This document shows positions 24,590-33,096 of a DNA stretch of 64,000 nucleotides, one piece after another (positions within the stretch are counted from its first letter, which is position 1; each line of letters opens with the position of its first letter). Origin of the DNA: JBCBTJ01 sp039818665 (GTDB lineage: Bacteria; Pseudomonadota; Alphaproteobacteria; Caulobacterales; Hyphomonadaceae). The position numbers were made by a program, and so were the translations under genes. The notes under the pieces were generated by a model. That model was not told where the DNA came from, did not search any database, and was given only the letters and a program-made list of their open reading frames with translations. The DNA is taken from the NCBI GenBank assembly GCA_039818665.1, contig JBCBTJ010000001.1, positions 69,566 through 133,565 of the forward strand, read 5' to 3'.

Positions 24590-25465
24590 ATGGCCGAACT
24601 ATTCACGACATCGGGCTTTTTCACGCTGCTGGCGCTGATCGCGCTTCAAGCCGTACTGGGCTTCGACAATCTGCTCTACATTTCGATCGAATCGAAACGC
24701 GTGGGCGACGAGGCGAAAGCGAGCATGGTGCGTCGCTGGGGCATCGGCCTGGCGGTCGTGTTCCGAATCGTTTTGCTGATCTTGATCGTCGCCTTATTCG
24801 GCGCGCTTGAGCAGACCCTCTTCACGGTCCCCTTTGCGGGGTTCGTCGAGGGTACTTTCAACTTGCAAAGCCTGGTCACGCTCGCAGGCGGCGGCTTCAT
24901 CATCTACACGGCGGTCAAAGAGATCTCCCACCTGATGGCGGTCGAGGGGATCGAACATACGGAAGGCACGCGAAAGAAGTCCGTCATGCAGGCGATCGGC
25001 ATGATCGTCGCCATGAACCTCGTCTTCTCCTTCGACTCCATCCTCTCGGCTATGGCCATCGCCAACACCGAAGGGCCGGACGGCGAGAAGGTCTATCAGG
25101 TGTGGATCATGGCGACGGCGATCATCCTGTCGGGCGTCGCCATGATCGCGCTCGCCGACGTGGTGGCGGACTTCCTGAAGAAAAACCGGATGTACGAGGT
25201 GCTGGGCCTCTTCATTCTGTTCCTGGTGGGCGCGCTTTTGGTGTCCGAAGGCGGCCACCTCGCCCATCTCAAACTCTTCGGCTACGAAATAGAAGCGCTT
25301 GAGAAATCAACCTTCTATCTCGTAATCTTCGTGTTGGTTGTGACCGACATCATCCAGACGAAGTATCAAAAGCGCCTCTGGCTGATCCGCGAGGCGGAGA
25401 TCCGCGGCGACGATCCGGCGCTCGCCGCGGACGCGGCCATCGCGAAGCATGGCAGGATCGTCTAG
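24590..25465 (+). CDS. TerC-family integral membrane protein
   Basis: A 291-residue inner-membrane protein of the TerC family with about seven to eight helices. The diagnostic motifs LQAVLGFDNLLYISIES near the N-terminus and AMNLVFSFDSILSAMAIAN in the middle carry the paired membrane Asp residues. TerC/Alx proteins have been linked to metal (notably manganese) export and tellurite resistance. The protein ends in an acidic/basic soluble tail. The stop shares CTAG with the convergent FliM-like gene. Confidence 0.85.
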   Translation: MAELFTTSGFFTLLALIALQAVLGFDNLLYISIESKRVGDEAKASMVRRWGIGLAVVFRIVLLILIVALFGALEQTLFTVPFAGFVEGTFNLQSLVTLAGGGFIIYTAVKEISHLMAVEGIEHTEGTRKKSVMQAIGMIVAMNLVFSFDSILSAMAIANTEGPDGEKVYQVWIMATAIILSGVAMIALADVVADFLKKNRMYEVLGLFILFLVGALLVSEGGHLAHLKLFGYEIEALEKSTFYLVIFVLVVTDIIQTKYQKRLWLIREAEIRGDDPALAADAAIAKHGRIV

Positions 25466-26448
25466 CCGAGCGCCGGACCGCGGCGGGTGATTCGGATCGC
25501 GATCTTCCCGCCGCGCCGGCCGATCTCGCCTTCAGCGGCCAAAGCGCCGTCACGGCCGCCGGAGAGAATCTCCACCGGTTGGTCGGCGGGCGCGCCGAGC
25601 AGGAGCGTGGCGCCGGGCTTAAGGTCTGAGAGCCGGCTCACCGGAACGCTGAGACTGGCCACCCTTGCGGTGGCGACCGCCACGGCGCCGCGCGGCTCGG
25701 CGCCCGGCTCGACCGCGCGCGCGATGGGGCGAGGACGGGTCGGCGCGTCGCCCAGCACCATGACGGCGCGGCCGGAGCCATGCGAGGTCGCCACATCAAG
25801 CCAGGCTTCGACCGCCTGGGCCGGCGGCGCCGTGGCGATCGCGTATTCCGGCTTTGTCTCAACGCTGAGCAGCTCGTATCCCTCGCCCAAAGTCCGCGCC
25901 AAGGGCTTGAGGAGCGACTCAAGAAGCGCCGAATCGAGCACCGACAATTCGCGCGGCGCGCGCGTGTCCCCGCCGGTGTTCGGCGCGCCGCACGCAATGG
26001 ATATGATCGATCCCGCCACGACGTCGTCGAGCAGCAAAGCGGCGCGCACGCCGGTCTCATCTCCGAAGAACAGGCTCGCCCAATGCGGGCGCACGCTCGA
26101 CACCGCTTCGGCGAACGCGGCGTCTCGGCAATGGGCGAGACGCACCGCTGCGTCCAAGGCGCAATCGCGCCGCAAGGCGAGGGTGAGCGCGGCCGCGCGC
26201 CCGGCGGCTTGATCGCGCGCGGCGTCGCCGGCGAGCGCGTCGTCGGACAAATCACGTATCGCGCTCGGCTCGACCTTTCTGGTCGCGGCTGGCGCGTCGT
26301 CGATATCCGAGAGATCGGGTCGCAGCAGCGCTTCAATCTCAGCCGCCGTCAGCACGCCGCGCTTGGTCGGCAGCGCGCGCGTATCGTCCGGCGCGCCGCC
26401 AATCGACCAATCGTCTTCCTTATCGTCCGATGGCAACGAAGCGCCCAT
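25462..26448 (-). CDS. fliM: FliM-like flagellar switch protein
   Basis: Probable flagellar motor switch component, 328 residues. The N-terminal VLTAAEIEALLRP corresponds to the FliM CheY-binding peptide (LSQxEIDALL). A central CheC-like region (about 80-240) and a C-terminal SPOA domain (about 250-328, LKPGATLLLGAPADQPVEI) follow. It is more divergent than typical FliM: the middle domain is poorly conserved, so it could be a paralogue. ATG 26448 has GAGG five bases upstream; GTG 26475 is an alternative. No fliL, fliN or hook-basal-body gene is adjacent. A CtrA-like site lies 42 bases upstream. Confidence 0.65.
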   Translation of the reverse strand: MGASLPSDDKEDDWSIGGAPDDTRALPTKRGVLTAAEIEALLRPDLSDIDDAPAATRKVEPSAIRDLSDDALAGDAARDQAAGRAAALTLALRRDCALDAAVRLAHCRDAAFAEAVSSVRPHWASLFFGDETGVRAALLLDDVVAGSIISIACGAPNTGGDTRAPRELSVLDSALLESLLKPLARTLGEGYELLSVETKPEYAIATAPPAQAVEAWLDVATSHGSGRAVMVLGDAPTRPRPIARAVEPGAEPRGAVAVATARVASLSVPVSRLSDLKPGATLLLGAPADQPVEILSGGRDGALAAEGEIGRRGGKIAIRITRRGPALG

Positions 26449-26740
26449 GCCGGCCTCAGTGATTTGCGTTAACACTGCGTCTGTAACGGTTAACGACTGG
26501 TTAGGGATTGGCCGCGCGATTCTCGGCGGGCCGGCGCGGTCGAGGGCGCGGAGTTAACAGAATCGCGTTCGCCGTTAGGGGACTGAGGCGCGCGTCAATC
26601 GACCTGAAACATCTTGATAACCCCGCGTTTGGACTAGGATGCCATTCTGGCGCTTCGCACCGGAGACAAACCGCCGGGCGTTGGGTGGCGGGGCGGTCCG
26701 GACGGGCCGCCCTTTCTTCGTGGGGCTTTGGGGCGGGCGC
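26449..26740. other. Intergenic region between dksA and fliM-like gene
   Basis: About 290 bases. It contains the CtrA-like site and several GTTAAC/GGTTA blocks near the fliM-like start, and a GC hairpin at 26691-26712 (GGGCGGTCC, four bases, GGGCCGCCC) followed on the plus strand by TTTCTT. The hairpin points away from dksA, so its role is unclear. I see no gene. Confidence 0.4.
26490..26504 (-). promoter_or_regulatory. CtrA-like site upstream of fliM-like gene
   Basis: TTAA (26490-26493), seven bases, TTAG (26501-26504): one mismatch to the CtrA consensus TTAA-N7-TTAA. It lies 42-56 bases before the chosen ATG, where CtrA activates or represses cell-cycle flagellar genes in Caulobacter. Another GTTAAC at 26468-26473 lies nearer the gene. 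Confidence 0.4.
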
Positions 26741-27157
26741 TTAGTCGTCCCGCAGCGTGCGCTCGCGTCGCTCATGGCGTTCTTGCGCCTCCAAGCTGAG
26801 CGTGGCGGTCGGGCGCGCTTCCAGCCGCTTTAAGGAGATCGGCTCGCCGGTCTCGTCGCAATAACCGTAGGTGCCGTCCTCGATTCGTCGCAGAGCAGCA
26901 TCGATTTTGGAGATCAGTTTTCGCTGACGGTCGCGCGTACGCAGCTCCAAGGCTTTATCGCTTTCAACAGAAGCGCGATCGACATGGTCTGGCAGCGCTG
27001 AGCTTTCTTCTTGGAGATTGTTGATCGTCGACTTCGATCCCTCGAGGATCTCAATCTTCCAACTCTCGAGTTTCGCCCGGAAATAAGCCTTCATCTTCTC
27101 GTTCATGAAGTCTTCTTTGTCAGTCGGCGTGTAGCTCTTGTTCTTGGACGTCGCCAT
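26741..27157 (-). CDS. dksA: DksA-family RNA polymerase regulator, zinc-finger cysteines mostly lost
   Basis: A 138-residue DksA/TraR-family protein that acts in the RNA polymerase secondary channel with ppGpp. The long coiled coil (about 20-95) includes the acidic-tip region SALPDHVDRAS. The globular end reads YGYCDETGEPISLKRLEARP followed by SLEAQERHE: only one of the four zinc cysteines remains, as in other alphaproteobacterial DksA proteins. GGAGGAGTGGTGCC precedes ATG 27157; a longer frame starting at 27304 lacks family similarity. It lies near FliM-like and FlbT genes, and dksA is often found beside flagellar genes in this class. Confidence 0.85.
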   Translation of the reverse strand: MATSKNKSYTPTDKEDFMNEKMKAYFRAKLESWKIEILEGSKSTINNLQEESSALPDHVDRASVESDKALELRTRDRQRKLISKIDAALRRIEDGTYGYCDETGEPISLKRLEARPTATLSLEAQERHERRERTLRDD

Positions 27158-27374
27158 GGCACCACTCCTCCGAACGCGCGCCCGATATATATCGGCGTCG
27201 CGGCGCTCGCAATCTTGGAATTCAGCTTGGTTGAAACCGGCGTCCCGGCGATCTCGCGAGCGCGCGATCGCGGCCGCGGCGCGGACTGAATTTTCTGTGA
27301 GCAAGGGCCTTGATTAAGCCGCTTTCGCCGTGCCGTATGGAGGCGTTCCTCAACCCCTCGCCAGGCGCGTCTAC

Positions 27375-28637
27375 ATGGCCATTCACAGGAGAGCGTCCGC
27401 CCAATCGTCGGGGTGGATCCAATCTGTTGTATTCAACGGGCTCCTCCTGCTTATCCCGCTTTTGGCCGCCCAAACGCTGGCTTCGGCTCTGTCCGGCGAT
27501 GGGATGGGTCCTGAGCCGACCCCCGTCGCATTGGCGGAGACTCGCCGCGAAATCGAGCGCAGTTTCGAACGTCTGGCGCCGCGCGCCGCGGACCCGAGAG
27601 CCTTTTGGGCGGACTTGGTGGACCGTGAGCTAAACGCCCGGGACATGTCGGCCGCCCGCGGCTTCCTCTTGGCCGCGCCGATCATGCTCAATTCGGAGGA
27701 TTCGCGCGCTGTGAAGGCGGCTGCCGAGATCGAACCGTCCGGTTCGGCCGATCAGCGCATGGCGCGCGCGGCGCTGATCTTCCTTCCGAACGACGTGCGC
27801 GCGCGTTACGACGCCGCGAATCGCCCCCCGGAAGTCGAGATCGCCGCAGAAGAACCGGTTGAGAGCGCGCCATCCGAGGCGGACGCGGAGACACAATCAG
27901 CAGTCCTGGAGCAGGCCGAAGCGACGCGGCGTCGATTCATGCTGCTCGGCACGCCGGACGATCTGGCGGCCAATACCCGCGCATGGAAAATGGGCGCGGA
28001 GACCGACACGCTTTTGCTTCGCCTTAACGGGATCGCGATGAACGCCGACCAGGTTGGCGGGGCGGCGGGCAGAGCCCTGGCGGCGTCTGCGCCGCAAGCG
28101 GTTTCGATCTTAAAGGCGGCGCGGCGTTCGGGCCGGCTGCACCCGGCCTACGCGCAGCAACTGGCGCAGCGGGTGGAGGCGGCGATGCCCGAAGCGCGCC
28201 TGCGCGCCGCGCTCGACAACGCCTTCGACCCCAGCGCGCCCCCGTCCGGCCAAGCCGATCGCGTGAGCGCCGCGTTTCTCGAAGCGTTGGATGTCGACGC
28301 GCTCCCGCGTTTAAAGGTCGAGCTGAGGCATGTGGCCGAGATCTCAGAAGCGACCAGCGCGGCGGGCGCGGTGACCTTGATCGAACAAGTCCGCGGCGCC
28401 GGCGAGATGCGCAAGGCGCGGCTGATCGCCGAAGCGGGCGGCGACCGGGCGATCGCCCTCGTCAAACAAAACGGCCGCGGCGCGCTCTCAGCGGCCGACA
28501 CCGGGGTGCGTTGGACGCAGATGTTGGTGCTTCAGATCATGGGGCTCGTCGCAGCCTTGATGGCGTTAATCCTGACGACGCTCTCGACCCTGACCCGGAC
28601 GTTCTCGCCGCGCCCCAGCGTCGCGCGTTTGATATAA
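27375..28637 (+). CDS. Unrecognised membrane-anchored helical protein
   Basis: A 420-residue protein that I cannot name. An N-terminal hydrophobic segment (about residues 15-35, VVFNGLLLLIPLLAAQTLASAL) and a C-terminal helix (about 385-410, MLVLQIMGLVAALMALILTTL) flank a largely helical, Ala-rich periplasmic region of about 340 residues. No Cys-rich or catalytic motif stands out. ATG 27375 is chosen; GTG 27330 is possible. It is divergent from dksA and converges with marC two bases apart. Two membrane ends with a soluble middle suggest an envelope scaffold; any flagellar link is only positional. Confidence 0.6.
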   Translation: MAIHRRASAQSSGWIQSVVFNGLLLLIPLLAAQTLASALSGDGMGPEPTPVALAETRREIERSFERLAPRAADPRAFWADLVDRELNARDMSAARGFLLAAPIMLNSEDSRAVKAAAEIEPSGSADQRMARAALIFLPNDVRARYDAANRPPEVEIAAEEPVESAPSEADAETQSAVLEQAEATRRRFMLLGTPDDLAANTRAWKMGAETDTLLLRLNGIAMNADQVGGAAGRALAASAPQAVSILKAARRSGRLHPAYAQQLAQRVEAAMPEARLRAALDNAFDPSAPPSGQADRVSAAFLEALDVDALPRLKVELRHVAEISEATSAAGAVTLIEQVRGAGEMRKARLIAEAGGDRAIALVKQNGRGALSAADTGVRWTQMLVLQIMGLVAALMALILTTLSTLTRTFSPRPSVARLI

Positions 28638-28639
28638 GG

Positions 28640-29287
28640 CTACAGGCCGAACGCGCCCTTTAGCCCGTCGAACAAAAGCTGGACCGACAAGGCCGCCAAA
28701 ATCACCCCGAATATGCGCGTGATCGCGCCTGCGACGCTGGCGCCCATGGCGCGAACCAATGGGCCGGCGATGAGAAAGATGGCGAGGCATATGAGCAAAT
28801 TCGCGGCGATCGCGGTCAACACAATGGCGCGGTCGGTCCAAGCCGGGCTTTCCGACATGTAGAGCATCGCGGTTGCGATCGCGCCCGGGCCGCCCAGCAT
28901 GGGAATGCCGATCGGGAACACCGAGACGTCTTCCAACTCGCCCGACTTCGCTTCGCCGGCGAGAACGCCCTCGGCGCGTTCTTCCCGGCGCTCGGTGCGT
29001 TTCTCGAACACCATGTCGAGCGCGATCAGAAACAGCAGCACGCCGCCGGCGACCCGGAAGGCGTCGATCGAAATGTGCAGGCTGTTCAGGAGCCAAGCTC
29101 CGCCGAATGCGAAGCCGAAGATGATCACCGTCGCGACGAACACCGAACGGAAAGCCATGGACCGTCGATACGCGGCGTCGCCCTGGGCAGTCAGGACAGC
29201 GAACACCGGCGCCACGCCGACCGCGTCGATGATGACGAAGAAGGTGACGAAGGCTGACGTGAAGAGGGCGATCTGATCGGCGGACAT
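28640..29287 (-). CDS. MarC-family membrane protein
   Basis: A 215-residue inner-membrane protein of the MarC (UPF0056) family with six helices. The family blocks are FVTFFVIIDAVGVAPVFAVLT near the N-terminus, RVAGGVLLFLIALDM in the middle, and VFPIGIPMLGGPGAIATAMLY, which includes the conserved PxxGGPGAI loop. Despite the name, MarC is not established as a multidrug-resistance protein. It ends two bases from the convergent gene and follows the FlbT pair at a ten-base gap, so it may be co-transcribed with them. Confidence 0.85.
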   Translation of the reverse strand: MSADQIALFTSAFVTFFVIIDAVGVAPVFAVLTAQGDAAYRRSMAFRSVFVATVIIFGFAFGGAWLLNSLHISIDAFRVAGGVLLFLIALDMVFEKRTERREERAEGVLAGEAKSGELEDVSVFPIGIPMLGGPGAIATAMLYMSESPAWTDRAIVLTAIAANLLICLAIFLIAGPLVRAMGASVAGAITRIFGVILAALSVQLLFDGLKGAFGL

Positions 29288-29297
29288 GGCCGCGCCT

Positions 29298-29621
29298 CTA
29301 GCGTGCTTGGCGCACCGCGTCGAGCAGAGGTTTGATCTCGGGCGCGACCGCCGGCTGAGGCGCCGGGCCGAGCGCGCGCAGGCCCTCCCCGCCCGCGGCG
29401 AGAGCGGTCAGCATGCGATGGCCTTTCAGGCGCTGCAGCAGGCCGGCAAGCCCGTCGGCGCCGTCGGCGCGCGCGATGCGGCCCTCGCCGAGATCCACTT
29501 GCACGCCCGGGCTCGCCTTGCCGGTCTCAATCCGCGCGATGGCGTCGTCCAGCGAGATGGGATCGCCCGGCTCCGACAAGGACTCGGCCAAACGGCGGCG
29601 CTCAGGCCTCGCATCACTCAT
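29298..29621 (-). CDS. Unrecognised protein translationally coupled to FlbT
   Basis: A 107-residue soluble protein. Its ATG overlaps the FlbT stop by one base (TGATG), so translation is coupled. Sequence features: a charged N-terminus, the segment PISLDDAIARIETGK, then a Gly/Ala/Leu-rich helical part (LAGLLQRLKGHRMLTAL) and a proline-rich hinge before a C-terminal helix. It is not FlaF, the usual FlbT neighbour: it lacks the FlaF AYxxxQ/PRELE patterns. No signal or membrane segment. A flagellar or FlbT-related regulatory role is suggested only by coupling. Confidence 0.6.
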   Translation of the reverse strand: MSDARPERRRLAESLSEPGDPISLDDAIARIETGKASPGVQVDLGEGRIARADGADGLAGLLQRLKGHRMLTALAAGGEGLRALGPAPQPAVAPEIKPLLDAVRQAR

Positions 29622-30019
29622 CAGACCGCCTCCTTGAAGGCGGCGGGCTCAAGCATGCGAATCAAAGAGCGGCATCCGCCCAGCGCCTTGTAGAGATCGC
29701 CGCAAGCGATGTCCGCGGAGATCGCGAGCACGTCGTCGCGCGTTTGTCCGGGGGGCTGAGAGGCGATGAGATCGGCGAGCGCCAGCGCCGCATGATCGTA
29801 CCAGCAGCCGTCGGTTTCGCCGGAGAGATACATCTGCATCACCGCGAAATAAGCCCGCGTGACAGGCGTTTCGGCCTGTTCGGGCATCATGATGTCTTTT
29901 TCGCGGAGGATGCGGGCGCGGTTCTCAAGCAGAAGGACGCCGCGACGCTCGCCGTTGCGCACGACGGCGCCGTTCAAAATGAACGTCTCCCCCGGCTTCA
30001 AAGACAGTTTCAGCGGCAT
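29621..30019 (-). CDS. flbT: FlbT flagellin mRNA regulator
   Basis: A 132-residue FlbT protein. In Caulobacter FlbT binds the 5' leader of flagellin mRNA and blocks its translation until the hook is complete. The N-terminus (MPLKLSLKPGETFILNGAVVRN) and the LLLENRARILREKDIM block are diagnostic, followed by TRAYFAVMQMYLSGE and the C-terminal helix ending AF. ATG 30019 is fixed by this match; the reading frame extends another 73 residues upstream without similarity. No flagellin or FlaF gene is adjacent, so flagellar genes are dispersed. An unknown gene is coupled downstream. Confidence 0.9.
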   Translation of the reverse strand: MPLKLSLKPGETFILNGAVVRNGERRGVLLLENRARILREKDIMMPEQAETPVTRAYFAVMQMYLSGETDGCWYDHAALALADLIASQPPGQTRDDVLAISADIACGDLYKALGGCRSLIRMLEPAAFKEAV

Positions 30020-30266
30020 GGCCCCAGCCCGGCTCCTGTGCGCCCCGTTTCGAATAAATTGAACTGAAGCCGTTAATGTTTGCTTTCTTTTTGTTTCCGT
30101 TTGATTTGGTCGGGCGCTGATCCTCACGGCGCTCGAAGCGCGGCGGATAAATCTTTGGGGCTGCGGCCGCACGCGTTTCATAGGGGGACCTAAGATGCTT
30201 AGACGGGATCGATTTGATGGATAGGACCGCCGTATCAACCACGCCCTCTCATCCGCGGGTCTGAAG

Positions 30267-30797
30267 ATGACTCTGGAGGCGCTCTATTATCTCAGCCAGA
30301 TCATCGCGGTTGTGTTGATCTTAGGGTCGCTGGTGTTCGTCGGCGTCGAGATCCGGCAAAACACGCTGCAGGCGCGCCAGTCCAACGCGATCGCGAAAGC
30401 CGATCTCAGCGAAAGGCTGCTGGCGAAGTTCAACGACGTTTGGTCGATTATCTCGACCGACGAGGTTGTCTCTAAAGCGTTTGCGACGGTGCTGTACAAA
30501 AACGGCAAGTTATCGCAACTCGAATCCGTCCGGCTCCTGACCTGGTTCAGCAATGTACTCAACACGCATTTCAACGCGTTCCTGCTCATGCGCGACGAGC
30601 TGGTTGACGACAAAATGCTGAGCGCGTTCGACAACAACACGGCTTGGTGCCTGTCGTTTCCGCTGTTCGAAGCGCATTGGGCGGAACTTCTGACGTCCGG
30701 GCTCGATTTTTCGCCCGAGTTTGTCGCACATGTTCAGGCGAAACGCCGGGTTTGGACGTCCAAACAATCCGCCCCGGGTTCCCCGCCCAACAATTAG
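30267..30797 (+). CDS. Conserved single-helix membrane protein, function unknown
   Basis: A 176-residue protein with one N-terminal membrane helix (about residues 7-27, YLSQIIAVVLILGSLVFVGVEI), then RQNTLQARQSNAIAKADLSERL and a soluble helical domain. This layout (membrane helix, then a QxRQNT-type segment) is a common family of hypothetical proteins in marine proteobacteria. No catalytic motif. Composition is visibly less GC-rich than its neighbours. Divergent from flbT across a 247-base AT-richer gap (T-tracts near 30080-30110). Confidence 0.65.
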   Translation: MTLEALYYLSQIIAVVLILGSLVFVGVEIRQNTLQARQSNAIAKADLSERLLAKFNDVWSIISTDEVVSKAFATVLYKNGKLSQLESVRLLTWFSNVLNTHFNAFLLMRDELVDDKMLSAFDNNTAWCLSFPLFEAHWAELLTSGLDFSPEFVAHVQAKRRVWTSKQSAPGSPPNN

Positions 30798-30808
30798 AGG
30801 CGCGTTCA

Positions 30809-30855
30809 CTCAGCCCTGTCGGATCTGATCGAATGGCACGTCTTTGTCGACGCGG
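30809..30855 (-). pseudogene. Decayed 3' remnant of an acyl-CoA dehydrogenase gene
   Basis: This 47-base stretch matches 33212-33258, the 3' end of the intact acyl-CoA dehydrogenase gene, with five mismatches. Read on the minus strand it encodes VDKDVPFDQIRQG and a stop, the same C-terminus as the intact protein. Beyond about 30860 similarity is lost with small gaps. It is a leftover of a duplicated or deleted acyl-CoA dehydrogenase copy, now in the gap between the membrane protein and the phosphoesterase. Confidence 0.75.
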
Positions 30856-30935
30856 TCCTTTGCGGGACTTTGCACATCATTCATCGGCGCGGACCGCCGG
30901 GGCGCCGCGCCGCTTTCAGGTTTGAGTTGGGCCGG

Positions 30936-33005
30936 CTATCGGACCGGCGGGCCGTTCTCGAAGGCGTTGTAGACATCGCTGCGGAAGCGCGGCGGCGGGC
31001 GCTGCTCGCGGACTTCCAGGACGATGACATCCTCGGACACGCGGCCGTGCCGGTCGGTGGACGTCACCCGCACGGCGTGCGCGCCGAACGGCAGGTCGGC
31101 CGGCAAGCGGGCGCGCCAGAGGTGCATGTTGCGATCGGCCACCGAGCCTTGCGGCTGCGGAGCCGCCGGACCGAAGCGCGCGCCCTGGAAGGCCTGCCAG
31201 CCTTGGTTCCCGTCTTCGCCCGACCGGCTTTGCAGCGCGTAGCGCGCGACGGAGAGCTGGCGCTGTACCGCGAAGGGGTCGGCCCATTCGGCGCCAATCT
31301 TCGCCCCTTCGCCAGCCGCCGCCTGGGTCCGCTCCATCGGGATCATCCGATCGGCGATCGAGACGGCGGCGGTCGTCTCCGTTGCGCCGTCCCAAATGTT
31401 GGCGGTGAGGTAGCTCCCGGCGGCGAGGTCTTCCGGCGTCAGGATCTTCACGTCCGGAAGATCGTTGATGGACAAGGGCGGCACAGGATCGCGCTCTTCG
31501 CGGTCGGTCGCGCGCCAGGCCATGATCGCATCGAACCAATCGCGGAAGGCCGGCGTGTTCACTGACAGCCACATCCGGCGCTCGCGCCCGACATTGGCCC
31601 CCTGATAGGTCTCGACATAGTCCGCGCCTTCGAAATCAAGCTCGAGCCAGCCCCGCGGCGCGCCCAGGCGCTGCAGCGACATCGGCGCGCCGTGAATGTC
31701 GAAATCGCCCTGGAACCAAGAGCCCGAGACCGCGCCGGCGATGATGTGGCGGAACGGCAGGGCTTGAACATCGACCATCTCGGCCCAGCCGGCGAAACTG
31801 TCGCCGGGGCTGAAGTTTTCGATCGTGTGCGTATGGCCGGACAGCGAGAGCGCCTCGCGCCCTTCGAGCAGCGCGTAGAGGTCGTTCACATTGTCGGTCT
31901 GGTGCGGCGCGGTCTGCTGGTCGACGAAGCTGACAAAGGGGATGTGGTGGGCGAGCACCACCAGCTTGTCCTCGTCGGTCAGAGCCAGCAGGCCTTCGAC
32001 GAACGCCATTTGGTCGTCGGTGATGCGGGCGTTGTAGCGCTTGCGCTCGTCCTCGAGGCAGTATTCGCGGCCGGGCGTTTCAGCGTCGCGCGCCGTGCAG
32101 GGATAGACGACATTGTCGAGCGCGATGAATAAGACCTCGCCGATCTCGAAAGCGTAATAAGCCGGCCCTTGGAGGCGGCGCCAGCTGTCGGCCGAGTCAG
32201 CGTCTGAATCCGCGTCGAAATCAAAGTCGTGATTGCCATGCACCCACCATTGCGGCGCTTCGAGCGTGGAGAGCACATTGGCCATGCGGGGGATCAGATC
32301 GAGATCGTCGCCCATGACGTCGCCGACCGCGATGAGGCAATCAGGGCGAGCCGCGTCGCCGCGGTCGAGCAAATCGTCGACCGTTGAGTCGCGCACATAG
32401 CCGATTTCCTGATTGGCGTAGGTCTGCGTGTCGCCCAGCACCGCGCAGCGAAAACGCGCGGCGCCGCCGGCGCGGGTGAGCGGGAAATTGATCGCCTCGG
32501 GCAGCGGGCCGGTGGGGGCCAAGCCGCCATAGCGCAGGCGCTTCGGCGTGCCGGCCGGCTTGTGCTGATAGGCGAACTGCGGCGTCCAATTCGCGTCGTG
32601 CGGAACCTGGTAGCCGGCGGGTTGAACCACGAAGACGGCCATGTCGTCGCGCGCCGGCAAGGCGTAGGCGCCGCCGGCGTCCGTCAGAACGACATCGCGG
32701 CCATTGGACACTTTCACGCCGGGCAAGCCCGGCTCGCCTGGATCGCGCCGGCTGTTGCGGTTGAGATCTTCGAACACCACGCCGCGCGCCATGTCCGCGC
32801 CGTCGCCCGCGCCGCGGACGATCTCAGGCGCGCCGCGATAGTCAGCGAAGACCGGCGCGGCGATGTCGGCGGCGGCCGGCGGTGCGACTTCAGCCGCGAC
32901 CGGCGCGCGATCGACCTCGACCGGGTTGAACGTCTCGCAGCCGGCGAGACAGACAAGCGGCGCGAACGCAGAGGCGATCGCGCGCGAGAGCGGCAAAGTG
33001 GCCAT
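30936..33005 (-). CDS. Calcineurin-like phosphoesterase lipoprotein with N- and C-terminal modules
   Basis: A 689-residue secreted lipoprotein. ATG 33005 follows GAGGAC and gives a lipobox (CLAGC). Domain order: an SdrD-B-like beta domain with GVVFEDLNRNSRRDPGEPGLPGVKV (about residues 70-145), the metallophosphoesterase core (about 180-470) and a C-terminal beta domain (about 490-680). Metal-binding motifs are seen as VLGDTQTY, VGDVMGDD, VHGNHDFDFDA, LAHHIP and SGHTHT. The DFDADSDADSADS stretch after GNHD is unusually acidic. Substrate is probably a phosphodiester or phosphoprotein outside the cytoplasm. It lies beside the acyl-CoA dehydrogenases on the same strand. Confidence 0.85.
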   Translation of the reverse strand: MATLPLSRAIASAFAPLVCLAGCETFNPVEVDRAPVAAEVAPPAAADIAAPVFADYRGAPEIVRGAGDGADMARGVVFEDLNRNSRRDPGEPGLPGVKVSNGRDVVLTDAGGAYALPARDDMAVFVVQPAGYQVPHDANWTPQFAYQHKPAGTPKRLRYGGLAPTGPLPEAINFPLTRAGGAARFRCAVLGDTQTYANQEIGYVRDSTVDDLLDRGDAARPDCLIAVGDVMGDDLDLIPRMANVLSTLEAPQWWVHGNHDFDFDADSDADSADSWRRLQGPAYYAFEIGEVLFIALDNVVYPCTARDAETPGREYCLEDERKRYNARITDDQMAFVEGLLALTDEDKLVVLAHHIPFVSFVDQQTAPHQTDNVNDLYALLEGREALSLSGHTHTIENFSPGDSFAGWAEMVDVQALPFRHIIAGAVSGSWFQGDFDIHGAPMSLQRLGAPRGWLELDFEGADYVETYQGANVGRERRMWLSVNTPAFRDWFDAIMAWRATDREERDPVPPLSINDLPDVKILTPEDLAAGSYLTANIWDGATETTAAVSIADRMIPMERTQAAAGEGAKIGAEWADPFAVQRQLSVARYALQSRSGEDGNQGWQAFQGARFGPAAPQPQGSVADRNMHLWRARLPADLPFGAHAVRVTSTDRHGRVSEDVIVLEVREQRPPPRFRSDVYNAFENGPPVR

Positions 33006-33096
33006 CGCAGTGTCCTCGACTTGATCGGTCCTTGGACCTAGTTCGTCTAGATGACGCCGCGATGACAAATCGGCGGGACCGCGGCCGCATCGGTCC

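Noticed and set aside
26691..26718. GC hairpin plus TTTCTT as the dksA terminator
   Set aside because: The T-run is on the plus strand, whereas dksA is on the minus strand.
29298..29621. Identification of the FlbT-coupled gene as FlaF
   Set aside because: The FlaF sequence patterns are absent; only the position fits.
30834..30848. TGGCACGTCTTTGT as a sigma-54 promoter
   Set aside because: The -12 element is TTGT rather than TTGC, and the stretch is explained by the acyl-CoA dehydrogenase remnant.
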